The notes under the pieces are model-generated. The model was not told the DNA's origin. It was given only the letters and a program-made list of their open reading frames with translations, and did not search any database. Below, one piece after another: positions 24,013 through 35,899 of a stretch of DNA of 64,000 nucleotides. The position numbers and the translations under genes are program-made. Each line of letters begins with the position of its first letter. Position 1 is the first letter of the stretch. The DNA lies in assembly GCF_002775205.1 (NCBI RefSeq), contig NC_036461.1, forward strand, positions 22,496,875 to 22,560,874. The letters are read 5' to 3'. The stretch is from Xiphophorus maculatus. Taxonomy: Eukaryota; Chordata; Actinopteri; Cyprinodontiformes; Poeciliidae.

Positions 24013-24099
24013 TATGGTTTTATAGATTGTTGTCTAGAGATCTAAAAAAACGTATTTAACAATGTAAAGATGAAAAAAAAAAAAACAGTTTGACGAGAC

Positions 24100-24434
24100 C
24101 GCACACGTGTGGCCCGACATGAATTATATTATTTCCGAGCGGACGCTGAAGGCATCAGCAGTCCTCCCCGCCTCACGCGCCGCCGCACATTCTCTGCCCC
24201 GTGAGTGGCGGAGGCGGAGGCTTGTCAGCCGTATGAGCGAGTCGACCTCCTCCGCCCGTGAGTCCCGGCGTCCCGCGGCCCACTCCCCGAAGCTCCGCCC
24301 CCTCCCCCGCTACTGGGGATGGACCGCACATTCCTCACACTCCGGATCTCGGTAGTACCGAATAGCCGCGGCGGAACGAAAAGGAGCCGAGGACACGACG
24401 GATTTGTACGGCACATGAAGAGTGTCAAGGGCAC
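24100..24434 (+). promoter_or_regulatory. Candidate CpG-rich promoter and untranslated first exon of the SERTAD-like gene
   Basis: This is the only strongly CpG-rich island between 20 and 27 kb. It contains a GC-box type sequence (GCTCCGCCCCCTCCC) near 24292. It ends in a good splice donor, GGGCAC followed by GTAAGG, giving an exon end at 24434. The matching acceptor is at 27608, four bases before the ATG. The same layout (untranslated exon, long intron, one coding exon) is seen in cdca4. The transcription start was not determined. Confidence 0.45.
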
Positions 24435-25354
24435 GTAAGGTTGTTATATTTAAAGATTCATTTTGCTACAGTTATTAGCAAATTTTGCTGCTTTTTAAAT
24501 TTTTTTTAAATTTTTTTTAACTTGAATTTCAAGGGGAACCAGTGTGTTCTCACTAAAGTGGGGAAGGGGTCAGCTGTGTTCTCACTGCGTTCTGGGCAGA
24601 AAGAAACGGGCTGCAGACCAAACTGGACTCACTTACAGCTGATACGTGTAAATAGTGTTTTAAATATCAGGCTTCCCTTTATTTCGATGTCGTTTTTTAC
24701 ATTTTTTTTTTTACTTTTATTACTATTATTATCCAAAATCAGCCCACAGAAACGTGAATCTTTGGGGCTTGGGGCGCCAAAGTATCACTTACAGCGGGAG
24801 CTTCGTGTAATTTGTAAAAGCAAATGAACGGAGGGAGAACGGCGGATGACTGAGGGATGAGTAAAGTCTGTCAGCCTGCAGGGTGTCTGACAGTGAGTCA
24901 CAACCTTTCAAACGTTCTCAGCAACACGTCCAGCCTGGAGGAGACGCACACGTCCAGCCCGGCCACCGGGACAGTTTGTTCACCGGTGGCTCGTGTGCAG
25001 CAGCAGAAGCAGCAGCAGCAGGTCAGATGTTTGCACATTAGCAAGAGCGCCTCCGATTTAAAAGACAAACTGTAACGTGCCTGGCTGGGACTCTTACGTA
25101 AGCTGGATGCAGAGCTCAAAGTTTGTGCACCACTGAATCTCATCCGTGGAGCCTCCACATCCACGTCACATGTATTCACACCATTGGAACTGGTTTTTGT
25201 TGTCGTTTTCTTCTCACATGACAACTACTTCTGTTGGGATTTTATGTGACAGACCGACAGGAAGTGATGCGTAATGAAAGCAAAAAGGATGACCTGTTTT
25301 TTTCCCCCTCCCCTCTTTTTTGTGTGTGTAAATAATAACAAAAAAAATATAAAA

Positions 25355-25822
25355 TAAAATAAAATCCAGCTCCTCCCTCAAAGCCTTCTGCAGAAATGCA
25401 CAGTGAGAAAAAAAGCCAATCAGAGGCAGGAGGAGGGTCTTAGCGCTGTCAATCAACGTCACACACAGGCTGCTCAATGAGCTAATGGTGAAGAAACAAC
25501 TTAAAGACCAAGGAAAACCGTTTATCCGCCGTCATCGGTGGCCATGCTAACTAGTCTGAGCATTCAGGTCAGGCTCTGCTATCGGGAAGACACAGTAGAG
25601 TAGCAGAGAGCAAGGGGGAAGGTGTGGGTAGCGCATACACAAGTGATTGTCAGAGCTAACACCCTCCTCCTGGCTCTGATTGGTTATTTCTGTAGTTAGC
25701 ACTGGGAGAAGGCAGAGCAGCGCGATTATGTGTCTTATATTGTACTGTCAAAACATAGTGACACTTTTAAAAATATGTAGAAAACATATTTTTTTTATAA
25801 AGTTACATACTGCAGCTTTAAC
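25355..25822. repeat. Dispersed repeat (family C) with inverted arms
   Basis: The left arm (GGCAGGAGGAGGGTCTTAGC, then CTGTCAATCAACG) and the right arm (GTGATTGTCAGAGC, then CCCTCCTCCTGGCTCTGATTGG) are inverted relatives. The right end ATACTGCAGCTTTAA matches the end of the 44.6 kb copy. It is likely a non-autonomous DNA element. Confidence 0.55.
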
Positions 25823-27224
25823 AACAGTCACCCCACTGTTGCCAACTTAGTGACTCTGTTGCTATATTTTGCGACTTTTCAGGCAAAAAAAAAAAAAAAG
25901 AAAGAAAAATCACTATGGGTTAAATCTATTCTACTGTAACTTTGGTGGAATGTTTTTAAAGTAGGGAGGATAAACTTCACTTCAGTCTCAGTTACTATGT
26001 TAAAAGGAAATTTGAATTAGGTGTGCTTCTACCAGTTTGGAACAAATCAACCAGGCTGCGCAAAGCGTCATTTTGTTAGACGTTGACGCTACGTGTGGCT
26101 GTAATAAATAAGATGTAGAGGTTGCAAGTTACACGATTGAACCACACAGCTCAGAAAAATGGAGAGAGAGTTCTCCCCTCTGAGCTGGAGGTTTGGAAAT
26201 GTTTCCGAGCCGTTCCGCCACCACCAGTGGATGGGAGCGTTCCACCACTCCCAACCCAGCCTGGAGTGCCTCCAGCCAGCCACGCCAGCCTCACCTTCCC
26301 CTCCTCCAAGCTGGAGGTTTGGAGTTTCATGCCTCTGGTAAGGCACAAGCCCGGCAGCGGATGGGACAGTTTGCTACATCGGAACATCGTGTTTCCCTCT
26401 CCCCTTTGGCGCACTAACTCTTTATGGCAAGAGCCGTAAGCAACCTCTTACGAGCGCAAAACCCATTTTGGATGATTTCGAGGAAGTTATTTCGCAGCAC
26501 TTCAAAATGGGCATAAAAACATTGATGGAAAACGTGGCGAATGTTTGGCAGTTTCCATCGTGTTTCCGGGTGAAGTGGGTGCATGTTTGGGGCAGTTGGT
26601 TAAATTACACAGGGGTGAATTGTTTACTTCAGGTAAATGTTCATGTTTTTCTACTTTGTCAAGGAAAAACGTGATGGAAATCGTGATTTGTTGTTACAAT
26701 GCTAATCTCTGAGTATGTTAGTATTGACAAGATTTTAGCTTTTGCTGCTGAGTACTCAATCAACTGTAGCTAATTTGCTACATTTGCCTCTTGGATTCTA
26801 GGCAAGTTTTGTTTTTATATATTACGCCCGTTTATGAATTTAGTGCATCATAAACAGACATAATGTTTGAAAGGTATGGTGATCAAAATTCGAGGTCCAT
26901 TTCACAAATTTTAGCAGAACACTGACGAATGGAACTGCTTAATGAAGCACGTTTTTTGACAGGATGTTTTAAACTACTGAATGTATCACATAGGAAAACC
27001 TCAGAAACCACAGCAGCCTGTCGCAGCAGAAAAACTAAACTTGTGCCACTTTATCTACAATAACTCTTTGAAGAAATTTTGAATTAATACGAGTGATGAC
27101 AATATTTACTTACCCTTTGGGACCAATGAAGTATTTTTTAATTTGAAATGAATTTGAATTTTGGCCTTGAGAAGATAGACACATTAATGTTTAGCTGTCT
27201 GGCTGCACATATGGTGATGTGTTA

Positions 27225-27545
27225 GCATTAGAGGTGCACCGATTGGATTTTTCTAGCCGATCGCTGATCCTTAAAATGCCTGATCTGTCAATTCCCATTT
27301 TGGCAGTTCCTGACTTTTGTGTCTGAAACGATGGTAAATATTGAAATAAAGTTGCTGAGTTGTCAACAGTGGGGTGACTAACTGCAAACATGCAGACCTG
27401 GTGGGTTGATCTGCCAGTCTCTCTCACAGCAAAAGAGGACAGTGGTTGATTTTCAGACCTTTATCGAGGTAGATAGGATCGGTTTCACATGGAAGTACCG
27501 GCCGATCCCCCAAAGTTAAGGGAATCGAGGCTGATTTATCGGCGG
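27225..27545. mobile_element. hAT-like remnant immediately upstream of the SERTAD-like coding exon
   Basis: It opens with TAGAGGTGCACCGATTGG, resembling the terminal repeats of the other hAT-like copies. It ends in CCGATCCCCC and GGCTGATTTATCGGCGG-type sequence near 27545. Target duplications are not clear. Its right edge is only about 60 bases from the splice acceptor. Confidence 0.5.
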
Positions 27546-27612
27546 ACCCCCAGTCAGCAAGTTGTTCAAATGCTTTGTCCCTGATGATGTCTCTATAAAT
27601 CGCTGCAGGTCA

Positions 27613-28371
27613 ATGTTGGGTCGAGGTGTGAAGCGGAAGTGGAGCAGCCTGGAGGGTTCAGAGGCCGAGCAGCTCCCCGACGCCGCAGCGACGGAGGACA
27701 AGAGGCTGGACGCGGCGTTGGAGGACTCAGAGGAGGAGGACAGAGGGGACCGACGGTCCAGGACCGACGCCGGCCACCTGCAGCAGCGGCAGCTGGTGCT
27801 CAGCCTCTGCCTGAAGAAGCTGCAGCACTACCAGGCCGGCGTGGAGCTCAGCCTGCGGCGCTCCGTGCTCCTCATCAACACGCTCAGGCAGATCCAGGAG
27901 GAGATGCAGAGCGACGGGACGGATGTGCAGCTCGGCGGCGTGAGCCGCGACGCGCGCCTCCTCAGGGACGACTTCAGGGAGGACGAGTCGGTCACGTGCC
28001 CCGGCTGCACGGAGGGAGACGCGGAAAGCCCGTCTCCCCCGCCGTCCCCTGAACCGACAAACACCACACCCACTGACCTACATAAACCCCTGCCCAACGT
28101 TGTCGGTCACACCTTTAGCGATGCGGGAAGCGCCATGGGCTACCTAAGTGACCTCGCCCTGGACGATATCTTCGAGGACATCGACACGTCCATGTACGAG
28201 TCTTCGGAGCTGCCGTCCGCCTGGGCGGCCGGCTCCCTGTGGCCGGTCAGCGTGTCCTTCTGGCCCAACGACGACGACGTGAAGCTGTGTTCCTCGGCGG
28301 GAAGCCTCCAGTCGTGTCTGCTGGACCTGAACGAACTGGACCACATCATGGAGATTCTGGTGAAGTCCTGA
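27613..28371 (+). CDS. SERTA domain-containing protein of the SERTAD1/2/3 group
   Basis: The 252-residue protein is encoded in one exon. I start at 27613 because a splice acceptor (CTGCAG) ends at 27608 and the protein then begins MLGRGVKRKW, the family's conserved basic N-terminus; the in-frame ATG 51 bases upstream lies in the intron. The SERTA domain is at residues 56-102 (LQQRQLVLSLCLKKL, LRRSVLLINTLRQIQEEM). Next come an acidic region, a Pro/Ser-rich stretch (139-150), the LALDDIFEDIDTSMYESSEL motif (181-200) seen in SERTAD1 and SERTAD2, and the C-terminal DLNELDHIMEILVKS. Family members are nuclear E2F/DP co-regulators that contact PHD-bromodomain proteins. It differs clearly from cdca4, so it is not a recent tandem copy. 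Features are shared with SERTAD1, 2 and 3, and I cannot assign one symbol. Confidence 0.92.
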   Translation: MLGRGVKRKWSSLEGSEAEQLPDAAATEDKRLDAALEDSEEEDRGDRRSRTDAGHLQQRQLVLSLCLKKLQHYQAGVELSLRRSVLLINTLRQIQEEMQSDGTDVQLGGVSRDARLLRDDFREDESVTCPGCTEGDAESPSPPPSPEPTNTTPTDLHKPLPNVVGHTFSDAGSAMGYLSDLALDDIFEDIDTSMYESSELPSAWAAGSLWPVSVSFWPNDDDVKLCSSAGSLQSCLLDLNELDHIMEILVKS

Positions 28372-29000
28372 TCTCCATGACATCGTCAGGTGCAGCCGGT
28401 TGGTCAGGGGTGTGATGGTTCTGGATTCTGGACATTTCACACTCTGAACATGTGCAGACATGAAGCTGAATGACGCTCATCCCTCGTTAACGAGGAACCA
28501 CATATGCACTTATTGCTTGTGCCTCAAAGTAGACAAGAAATATTTATCACAACTTTAGTATAATTTGCATATGAATGGTAGATGCACTGATCCACTTTTT
28601 TCACAACCGATGACAATGCCGATATCGATACTGATATCTAAGGTTCAGATCCGATCCGATGCAGAAAAACAGCTGAATTGACTTAAAATGTTTTGTTTTT
28701 TTAAACACAGAGATAAAATGTGCGGAATTACAAATGTATTTGCTAACTCTGCACCGGTACAGCTCACTGAATTACACCAATAGCTTGACTAGCTTGGTCA
28801 AATATGGAAAAACATTTGTTCAGTCAGTGTAATTAGGCGTGGAACAGCTGATAAAACTGATAAAAACAACAGGTTGACTATTTTAGTCGAACATGTAAAA
28901 ACCAACTGCAGCAGACCTTCTTTAAAATGGTTCAGAAAGAGAAATTGGGAATTCTAAATATAATGTAAAATAAATAATAAAGCAGCAAACATAGAATTTG
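28372..29000 (+). other. Probable 3' UTR of the SERTAD-like gene
   Basis: The first clear polyadenylation signals after the stop are AATAAA at 28969-28974 and 28976-28981. Both lie inside the inserted hAT-like element. No signal is visible in the 200 bases before that element. The 3' end is therefore inferred and may be supplied by the transposon. Confidence 0.4.
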
Positions 29001-29114
29001 ACTGAGTAGATCTGCCTTTATTGATTGGGCACATTGTCCCTGATAGCCGATCTAGAATTTTTCTTTCAATATTTGAACCGATATGGATATTAATGTGGGA
29101 TCAGTGCATCTCTA
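28577..29114. mobile_element. Non-autonomous hAT-like element in the SERTAD-like 3' flank
   Basis: The left end carries TAGATGCACTGATCCAC and the right end GGATCAGTGCATCTCTA, inverted relatives. Flanking 8-mers ATATGAAT and GTATGAAC differ by two transitions and look like an aged 8-bp target duplication. The interior shares blocks with the remnant at 2620-2880. Confidence 0.7.
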
Positions 29115-32100
29115 GTATGAACATTTATGTACATGCAGGCGTTGGCTTATATGGGAGTCTCACAGTATGTTAACCTTGAACAGAACAGTTGAACAGTTTT
29201 ATGCGGTTGTGACGCTCCTTTATGTTTCCACATGCTGATTGTTCAAGTTTTACGTGACTGGAATTATTTTCGAAAATCTGAAAATGTTTTGTTTTTTTGT
29301 TTGTCTTTTTTAAGCGGTGGAAAATGCAGTAGCCTTCTGTTAGCCAACAGTAGGGCTGTGTTCAGAAACAAGTGGGGGAGGGCTGCAGGCTCTGTTTCGC
29401 TCTGCAGTACAGTTTTGACCGGAAACATTTGAACATTTTGGACTCGGTGTCAGGTTTTCGATTTGAGATCAGCAGATTTGTAGGCGACACTATCCGTGAA
29501 GTCGAACTTCTTGTAGCAAAGCTCCTGTTCCGCCTTTACAAGCGGACCAGGAGCTTCTTCACCTTGACAACAGATTGTTTTAGCAGTGAGGCGCACCAAA
29601 GACTATGCCATGTTTGTGTTCCTCCACTCAGACAAAGCGTAACTTTTCGGAGATCTGCTGTAGTGAAGCTCTGTGGGTCAAACGACAGCTGTGGACGAAG
29701 GAACCCGAGTGGCCATGGAAGCTGCGTCACTCAGTCTGTCAGATCAGATCTGGGTTGATAATTAATTAAAGTTCCTTCAGTTACTCAAGAGGCTGTGCTT
29801 CAGCCAGCCAGGAGGGCAAAGGCCTGACTTTCCTGTTAGTTATGGGACTGAAAGCTTTCTTTTTATGGAATGCCAAAAGCGCCACAATTAAAAAAAAAAA
29901 AAAAAACCTTCATTATTGTTTATCTGTCATGTTAAAAATCTAATTGAAAATAGAAACATCATCTGAAAGATTATTTAAATATACAACAAACTTGAATAAT
30001 TATATTCACATGTATTTTTTATTTATTTATGTTAACGCTCCCAGGGCATCAAGTGCATAATTTAATCTGTGATGCTAATCAAATAAACCTTTGCATCTGA
30101 TTGGTCAAACCTGCACACCAGCTAAACACACCAATAGTACTAGAGTTTTTAAATTGCTGTTGTGTAAAATAACAAAAACAGAAACTATGAAAACAAATGA
30201 ACTTTTTACATTTTTAAAATTATATTTCACAAATAATATGTTTGTGTCTGAATTCATTACACTTGTCATTTAACAATTTATTTATTATTTTAGTTGTGGT
30301 ACTTTCGGACTTCCATATACTACACCAACTTGAGCCTTTTTGGAAGAAAAAAAAAAGAGTTGCAGCTGTGTTGTTGAGTATTTTACTACAATCATGTGGT
30401 TGAAACAAAATCCAGATGTAATTTTTAAAAAATGTTTATTTTTTTGCATCAAAAATAATAAGAGTTTTTCTTCTTTGGTATGTAAAAGGTGAAAAATTGG
30501 GTTTGTTGGAATGTTTTAATCTAATGTTATTTTTTTTATTTATGACTGATAAACCGGCCTCAAACTGCAGTAGATGTGCGAGTTTATTGTGTGAGTGTAA
30601 GTTTAGCTTATAATGTTAGTTTGTTTTGGTCTCTTGGTGCAATGGCTGCTGTTGACACAAACCTAGCAGTTATTGTTATGGCAGCTTGTGTTTTGGGAAA
30701 ATCCAGCATTACATACAAGCAGCAAAATCATGAACTGTTAATTTTTTTTTTTTTTTTAGAGAAAAATGTAATCCCAGCTGTGATTGACAATAGGAAACTT
30801 AGCCATGTCCTAAAATTGTAAATTACAACATTTAAGCCTATGTACTCTTAAGGCCTTGTGCTTTTTGTATTCCAGCGGTGGGAGTTTTTTTTTTTTTTTT
30901 TTTAACAGTTTTGTACTCGTTTCTACCTGAAACTGCAATCTTGTGTCCAGGAAAGGGGGGGATGGGGGCCCAGGGAGCGAATCACGACCTCGGTCTTCAC
31001 TATTTGCAGTTTGCTACCACCGCATATTAGCGCCTTTGCAAATATAGGGGAGAAAAAGTCGGAGTGGATTTCTGAGACAAAAACTCAGAAATTCTGAGAT
31101 TACTCTCAGAAATATCCGTGCTTGAAATGTCGAAAATTTCAGAAAAGAGATTTCTAAAATTAATTTAGAAAAAAAAAAACCAAACCCCTCATAAATCTCT
31201 TCAGTTTGAAAAATCAAAAATGTCTGAGAAAAAACTCAGAAATTTGGGCTTCATGTCAATTTCTGAGGCCGCGTTTTTTCCGGAAATTTACTCTTTTTTT
31301 TCTATCTAAATTGGCCCTAATACGCCGCCGTAGTTTGCTCTTCTACCTCGCGTTCGTTGCTAGTTTACCTGGACACTCCTGCTTGACCTGCGCTTCGCTC
31401 CTCAGAACCATAAGCCGTTTGGCACAGACTTTTTTTCTTTCTTTCTTTATTATTTAAATTGTTTTCTAACTCAGCTCTATGCTCTCCGACCAAAGTAACA
31501 CCCTCCCTCCTCGTCTCTTGTGGGAAATGTGCCTTACTGCTGAACCGAACATGTTTATTTGTGCGGAGCTTTTTTTTGAGCTCTCTAAGCTTCTGCCTCA
31601 GCGTAAAGAAACCGGAGACGATGTTATGTAAAGCACTCAAAAGCAGGGACTGTTTTTCCCCCCACCCTCATTCTCCTTGGCCATTCTCTGCGCTCGCTGA
31701 ATACTACAAGGCATATGAGCTTAATGGATCCTGACAGCGAACTAGCTGACGGAGGAGGAGGTGCGGAGGGATAAACAAGAGGAGGAGGAGTGAGGAGGAA
31801 GCAGTTTTTACGTCAGCGGCTCATTAGGGGGCGGGGGGTTTGGAACTTGTTTTTTTGCCCAGACTCAGACCAGCGACCAATCACATGAGATGGGCGAGGA
31901 GCTCCAGCAACTTGTTGTTTTTTGCTCCCAATGTTCAGCGTAATACAGCTCGATTGTAGCTTATGAAAAATAATAATAATAATTTAAAAAAAAAACTGCT
32001 TTCCGTCTACCTAATCTGAACGCAATAAACCCTGAAGTTATTTTTTATAGCATCAAAGTACATGACGTCACATTAATCTGTAAAGAAAAAGCTGTATTTT

Positions 32101-34763
32101 GATGCTGATCATGGTATAAATGTCACAGAAGGAAGTGTTTTCGCTTAATAATATTACAATTCTTTTATGTATTTTTGTAGAATGTTTTATAAACCCCCCC
32201 CCCCCCCTCCTCCAGTAATACAATAAAAATCCCCACAAACTGCTTTTGTGTGTGTGAACAAACGTGATTTATTAGTTCATTGTTAATCGAAAAGCAAAGT
32301 TAAGTTTTTATTTTCTGAATTCCAGAATAATAATAAAGCACATTTTTTAACATAAAAAAAAACAAAACAAACCCCCCTCACCCCCCTCAAATTAAGAGGT
32401 GCCTTCAAACAATTTGCTCAGAAGATGACGTCACGACGTCACGTAAGGATTGGATAGGTTAATTCACAATGCTTGACCTGCATGCAGGGACAACTGTGGA
32501 TGATTGTAAGGCAACACTATTTTTGGCTGCAATATACATGAAGGTGCTGTTCATGCAAATATATGGAAGAATATGAAAATCATTAAACTGACCAGGAAGG
32601 AGATCAGTTTTGTTAAAGAGAGATAAATGGGTTTTGGTGCATATTTAACATGCATTGTGAAAATGCTAGCAGCGTTATCCTCAGTAAAACGAGATCTGTG
32701 CCTCCATTGGCCACTGGGGGGCGCCTGTGAGCCTTAGCGCTCCATCTCAACTGTAGAAGTAGAGGTGGCAGGAGGTTTTTGGTATTTTGCTGAAAGAGGG
32801 ACTGGTGCACTGCACAATATGGATGGCATCATAAATAAAGAACATTACATGGACTTATTGAAGCAATGTCTCAAGATATTGGCTAAATAGTTCAAGTTAT
32901 AGGGAATGAATTCTTAGCATGTAGCCACATCAGTTTAATGTCTTGCATAAAGCGTAGGCTTCAATCATAAGCACAAGTGTTTGGTTGGTAAATTATACAG
33001 TATGTGGGGGAGTAATAGAGCACATGTGCATCTTAGCTGCCTCTATTCAGATTCGAGATTTAAAATTAAGTTCATTACTCAAATCGGTAAAAAAAGAAAG
33101 AAAAGGTTTTTATCTACGCAAACCCAGCAGATTGCATTAAGTCACCGATTCGCAGCTTTCACTCCTCCTGGACAATCACATAGCGACAGTCGCTAGCGCT
33201 GTGAATCACAACACCGCTCAGCTGATACAGCTCTCCAGCCTTTGGTGGAAACTTTTAACTGCAGTTTTTGATTTTCCTGGCTGTAAAGAATTGCAATAAT
33301 CCATCTTGCACGGTTTTATTTTCTGTGTGTTGCAGGTACAGCACGCAAAAGACAGATCCTTGATATCACATCGATCATAAACCAAGAATAGATCCTTGTG
33401 GAACTCCTGTAGACAGAGAGCATGATTATCTTCCTTCAATTCTGCTGACTGCTGATATAAAGTGTTGTACTGTGTAACCAGCCACGCATTAACAAGGAGT
33501 TTATCCTAAAATTATGTGTACTTATAGACATGCTTCTCTTTCCCACCCACAGAGTTTTATTTGGTCAGACAGGCAGATGTTCCTCATCATTATCAGCCCC
33601 CACACCGGCTAATGCTTCTACATTAATCTGAAGTATTTATAGGTTACATAACGAAGAATCCCAAGCAAAAAAAAATAAAAATAAATAAAATAAATAAAAA
33701 TCACAATACATGTATTTGATCACATGTAACTATAGTTCGAAAGGTCACAGGTGGGGCTAGAATATTTCTTCTTTCTTTTTACCTAATGTCGGGTATGAAA
33801 TAGAAGCCAAGTGTGCCCTCTGGTGGTCACTTCACAACACGACACGTTTCCATTTAGAGTCAGGATGACAGTGCACGTTGAAAAAAGGAAAAAAAAGATG
33901 TTGTTTTCCAGTGTTTGTTGTTGCAGTGTCTTTGCGGCTGTGTGTTTCCAAGCAATCTGATCCTTGTGCAAAAAGAGTGTGTTCCAGTGAGGAACGACGG
34001 TTTCTGGAAACAGACAGGAACACGTCTCAGTTACAAGATTGATAGCGTAGCTTATATTTCATGTATGCTGTCGGAGCGCGCAGGTCTGCAGCATCACACT
34101 CCAACCTCCTGTACTGGGTTGGCCCAGTTCAGCTTCATCTACAGGGGAGCAACGGACTGGCACCACTAAGGACTGTGAAAGGCCTTTCCACAGGCCAGGA
34201 TGGAAAACTGAAGGCCATAATAAACAGAATATAAGCTCCTAGTTTGCATTTCAGCAACAAGGCAGTTCAAAATGCCTTATTTCATAGAAACATCACACAG
34301 TCACCAACTGTGAAACAAGCAACGCCACCGTCAGAATCATCAAATTACATCACAGAAGCATCATACAGTCACCAGTTGGGAAACTGGGGAACATAAATAG
34401 GTTTCAGAAATGTGAGCTTAGCTTCATTTTTTTTTTTTTTATTATCAAGTTTTGTTTCTTTCTCAGGTTCAACGCTTTGGGTTCCTCTGGATTCCAGCAA
34501 GCAGGGTTTGTGTGGATGAGAGGCCGCCGCCGCCGCCGCTGCAGGAATTAAGGGAGTGGCAACAGCCGCCGCTGACACGAAGCCACACCTATCCTTCCAT
34601 CTATCGATGCAGCGCCTCAGTCTGGGTTTACATTCTTTTTTTTTCTTTTTTTTATCCCAGCACACATCAGCCTAGTGTGGTGCAGTGAAGTACTCAGGCT
34701 TTGGGCCCAGTAAGCCTCAGTGTGTCAGGCTGACTCAGCACACTCAAAGAGTAAACAAGCCGA

Positions 34764-34764
<1 letters not shown>

Positions 34765-34803
<39 letters not shown>
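34765..34803 (+). repeat. (CTG)13 trinucleotide repeat
   Basis: Thirteen uninterrupted CTG units in intergenic sequence. The poly-Cys open frame through it is not a gene. Confidence 0.92.
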
Positions 34804-34805
<2 letters not shown>

Positions 34806-35351
34806 GCAAAACAATGGGATGGATCGGATGGACTGATGTTCATACGGACCCAGCAGCACTTAGACAGAGATGTTAGATGTATTTATTTTTATAGACGCAG
34901 CCAACAGGATGAAACATCTCAGCGGAGCATACGATGTGCCGCGTCGACAGAAATGTACGGCAGTTTGTCGTTTTAAAGTGCTTTATATCTTACTAATAAA
35001 TACCCAAAACACTATGTAGCAAATGTTCAGTATAAACACAATAAAAAGTGTGAGACTTTTTACTTTTTCTTTAAGAAAAAGTACTTCATAGTCAAACATT
35101 AAATTAATTGATCATATTTACACTGACCGGACAAAACATTATGATTTAAAACTGTGTAACCAGCTATAGCCAAGCACAGACTGACTCCCTAAAGCTGATT
35201 TGATAGAGCAGACGTGGTGTAACCCATTACATTCAGATGTCACCAACTTAGTTTACTTCTGTTTAACTTAATCTCAGACTTTTTAAATACACAGGGTCCC
35301 TGCAGGTTTCAGCAAGTCAAATGTAAAACTTTTTAAGACATTTTTAATGCC

Positions 35352-35565
35352 TTTTTTGTTGGTTTTTTTTTTACCCCTCCAGGGTTTTTTTGTGGGCTCT
35401 AGTGTCCCTTATATGACAGTAGCTGACAGGAAACGGGGAAGGAGAGGGGGGAAGACATGTGGCAAATATCGTCGGGTCCGGGAGTCGAACCCACAACGGC
35501 CGTGTCGAGGACTCAAGGCCTCCAAATATGGGTCGCGCTAACCGCTACGCCACCACGGCACGCCC
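35352..35565 (-). mobile_element. tRNA-derived SINE with target-site duplication
   Basis: On the minus strand the element starts GGGCGTGCCGTGGTGGCG. It carries an A box TGGCGTAGCGGT (35552-35541) and a B box GGTTCGACTCC (35491-35481), the internal RNA polymerase III promoter of a tRNA gene. It ends in an A-rich tail. TTTAATGCC (35343-35351) and TTTAATGGC (35566-35574) flank it as a 9-bp duplication with one mismatch. The host sequence looks like another dispersed repeat. Confidence 0.8.
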
Positions 35566-35824
35566 TTTAATGGCATTTTGAATGAAATTTAAGACAAAAA
35601 AAGCTATAAACATAGGAGATTGTTGGGGAAATTGTTGAAGATTAAACATTTCAATCAATCGTAGGAAAAACTGAAACTCCAGCGGTCTGTGTGGCTCTTG
35701 GCAGCAGCTTTGTGCTTGTCACTCAGCATATGGCTCTCTACAGCCTCAGCAACGGCAGCGCCAAGCTTAAAAGTTTTTTTTGCACTTCACCTCGTGTTGA
35801 TTGGCAAAAGAAGAGTGTGTTCCT

Positions 35825-35852
35825 CGCTAGCTAGCAAAAAAGCTAGCTAGCG
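35825..35852. repeat. Perfect 11-bp inverted repeat, GCTAGC-rich hairpin
   Basis: CGCTAGCTAGC, six A residues, then GCTAGCTAGCG: a perfect stem with a 6-base loop. Confidence 0.85.
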
Positions 35853-35899
35853 GGGGTATGTTAGCAGCTAACAATGGCCTCAACAGACATTGACGTCTC

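Larger units (their letters stand above)
19629..24090. other. Intergenic region between cdca4 and the SERTAD-like gene
   Basis: No convincing gene is present. It holds a block of AGAAATTTCTGA-type palindromic motifs (19780-19990), a copy of repeat family B (20270-20600), an 89-bp (TA)n tract and an (AAT)n tract. The GC-richer 20820-21010 stretch has short frames without recognisable homology. Confidence 0.45.
24435..27608 (+). other. Intron 1 of the SERTAD-like gene
   Basis: This is a probable intron of 3.2 kb. It holds repeat family C (25355-25822), a Tc1-like terminus fragment near 25225-25290 (CTGTTGGGATTTTATGTGAC) and a hAT-like remnant close to the acceptor. A block at 26090-26560 has short frames on both strands and may be another decayed repeat. 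No internal exon is evident. Confidence 0.4.

Noticed and set aside
27562..27612. Upstream in-frame ATG extending the SERTAD-like protein by 17 residues
   Set aside because: A splice acceptor ends at 27608, and the family N-terminus (MLGRGVKRKW) starts at 27613. The upstream codons lie in the intron, next to a hAT-like remnant.
27639..28052. 137-codon plus frame inside the SERTAD-like exon
   Set aside because: It is an overlapping out-of-frame reading of a GC-rich exon. The SERTA motifs are in the other frame.
34685..34876. Frame with a poly-Cys run
   Set aside because: Product of the (CTG)13 tract, with no conserved sequence around it.
35347..35541. Possible tRNA gene
   Set aside because: A and B boxes are present, but the arms do not fold into a clean tRNA and the unit has an A-rich tail and target duplication. 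It is a SINE.
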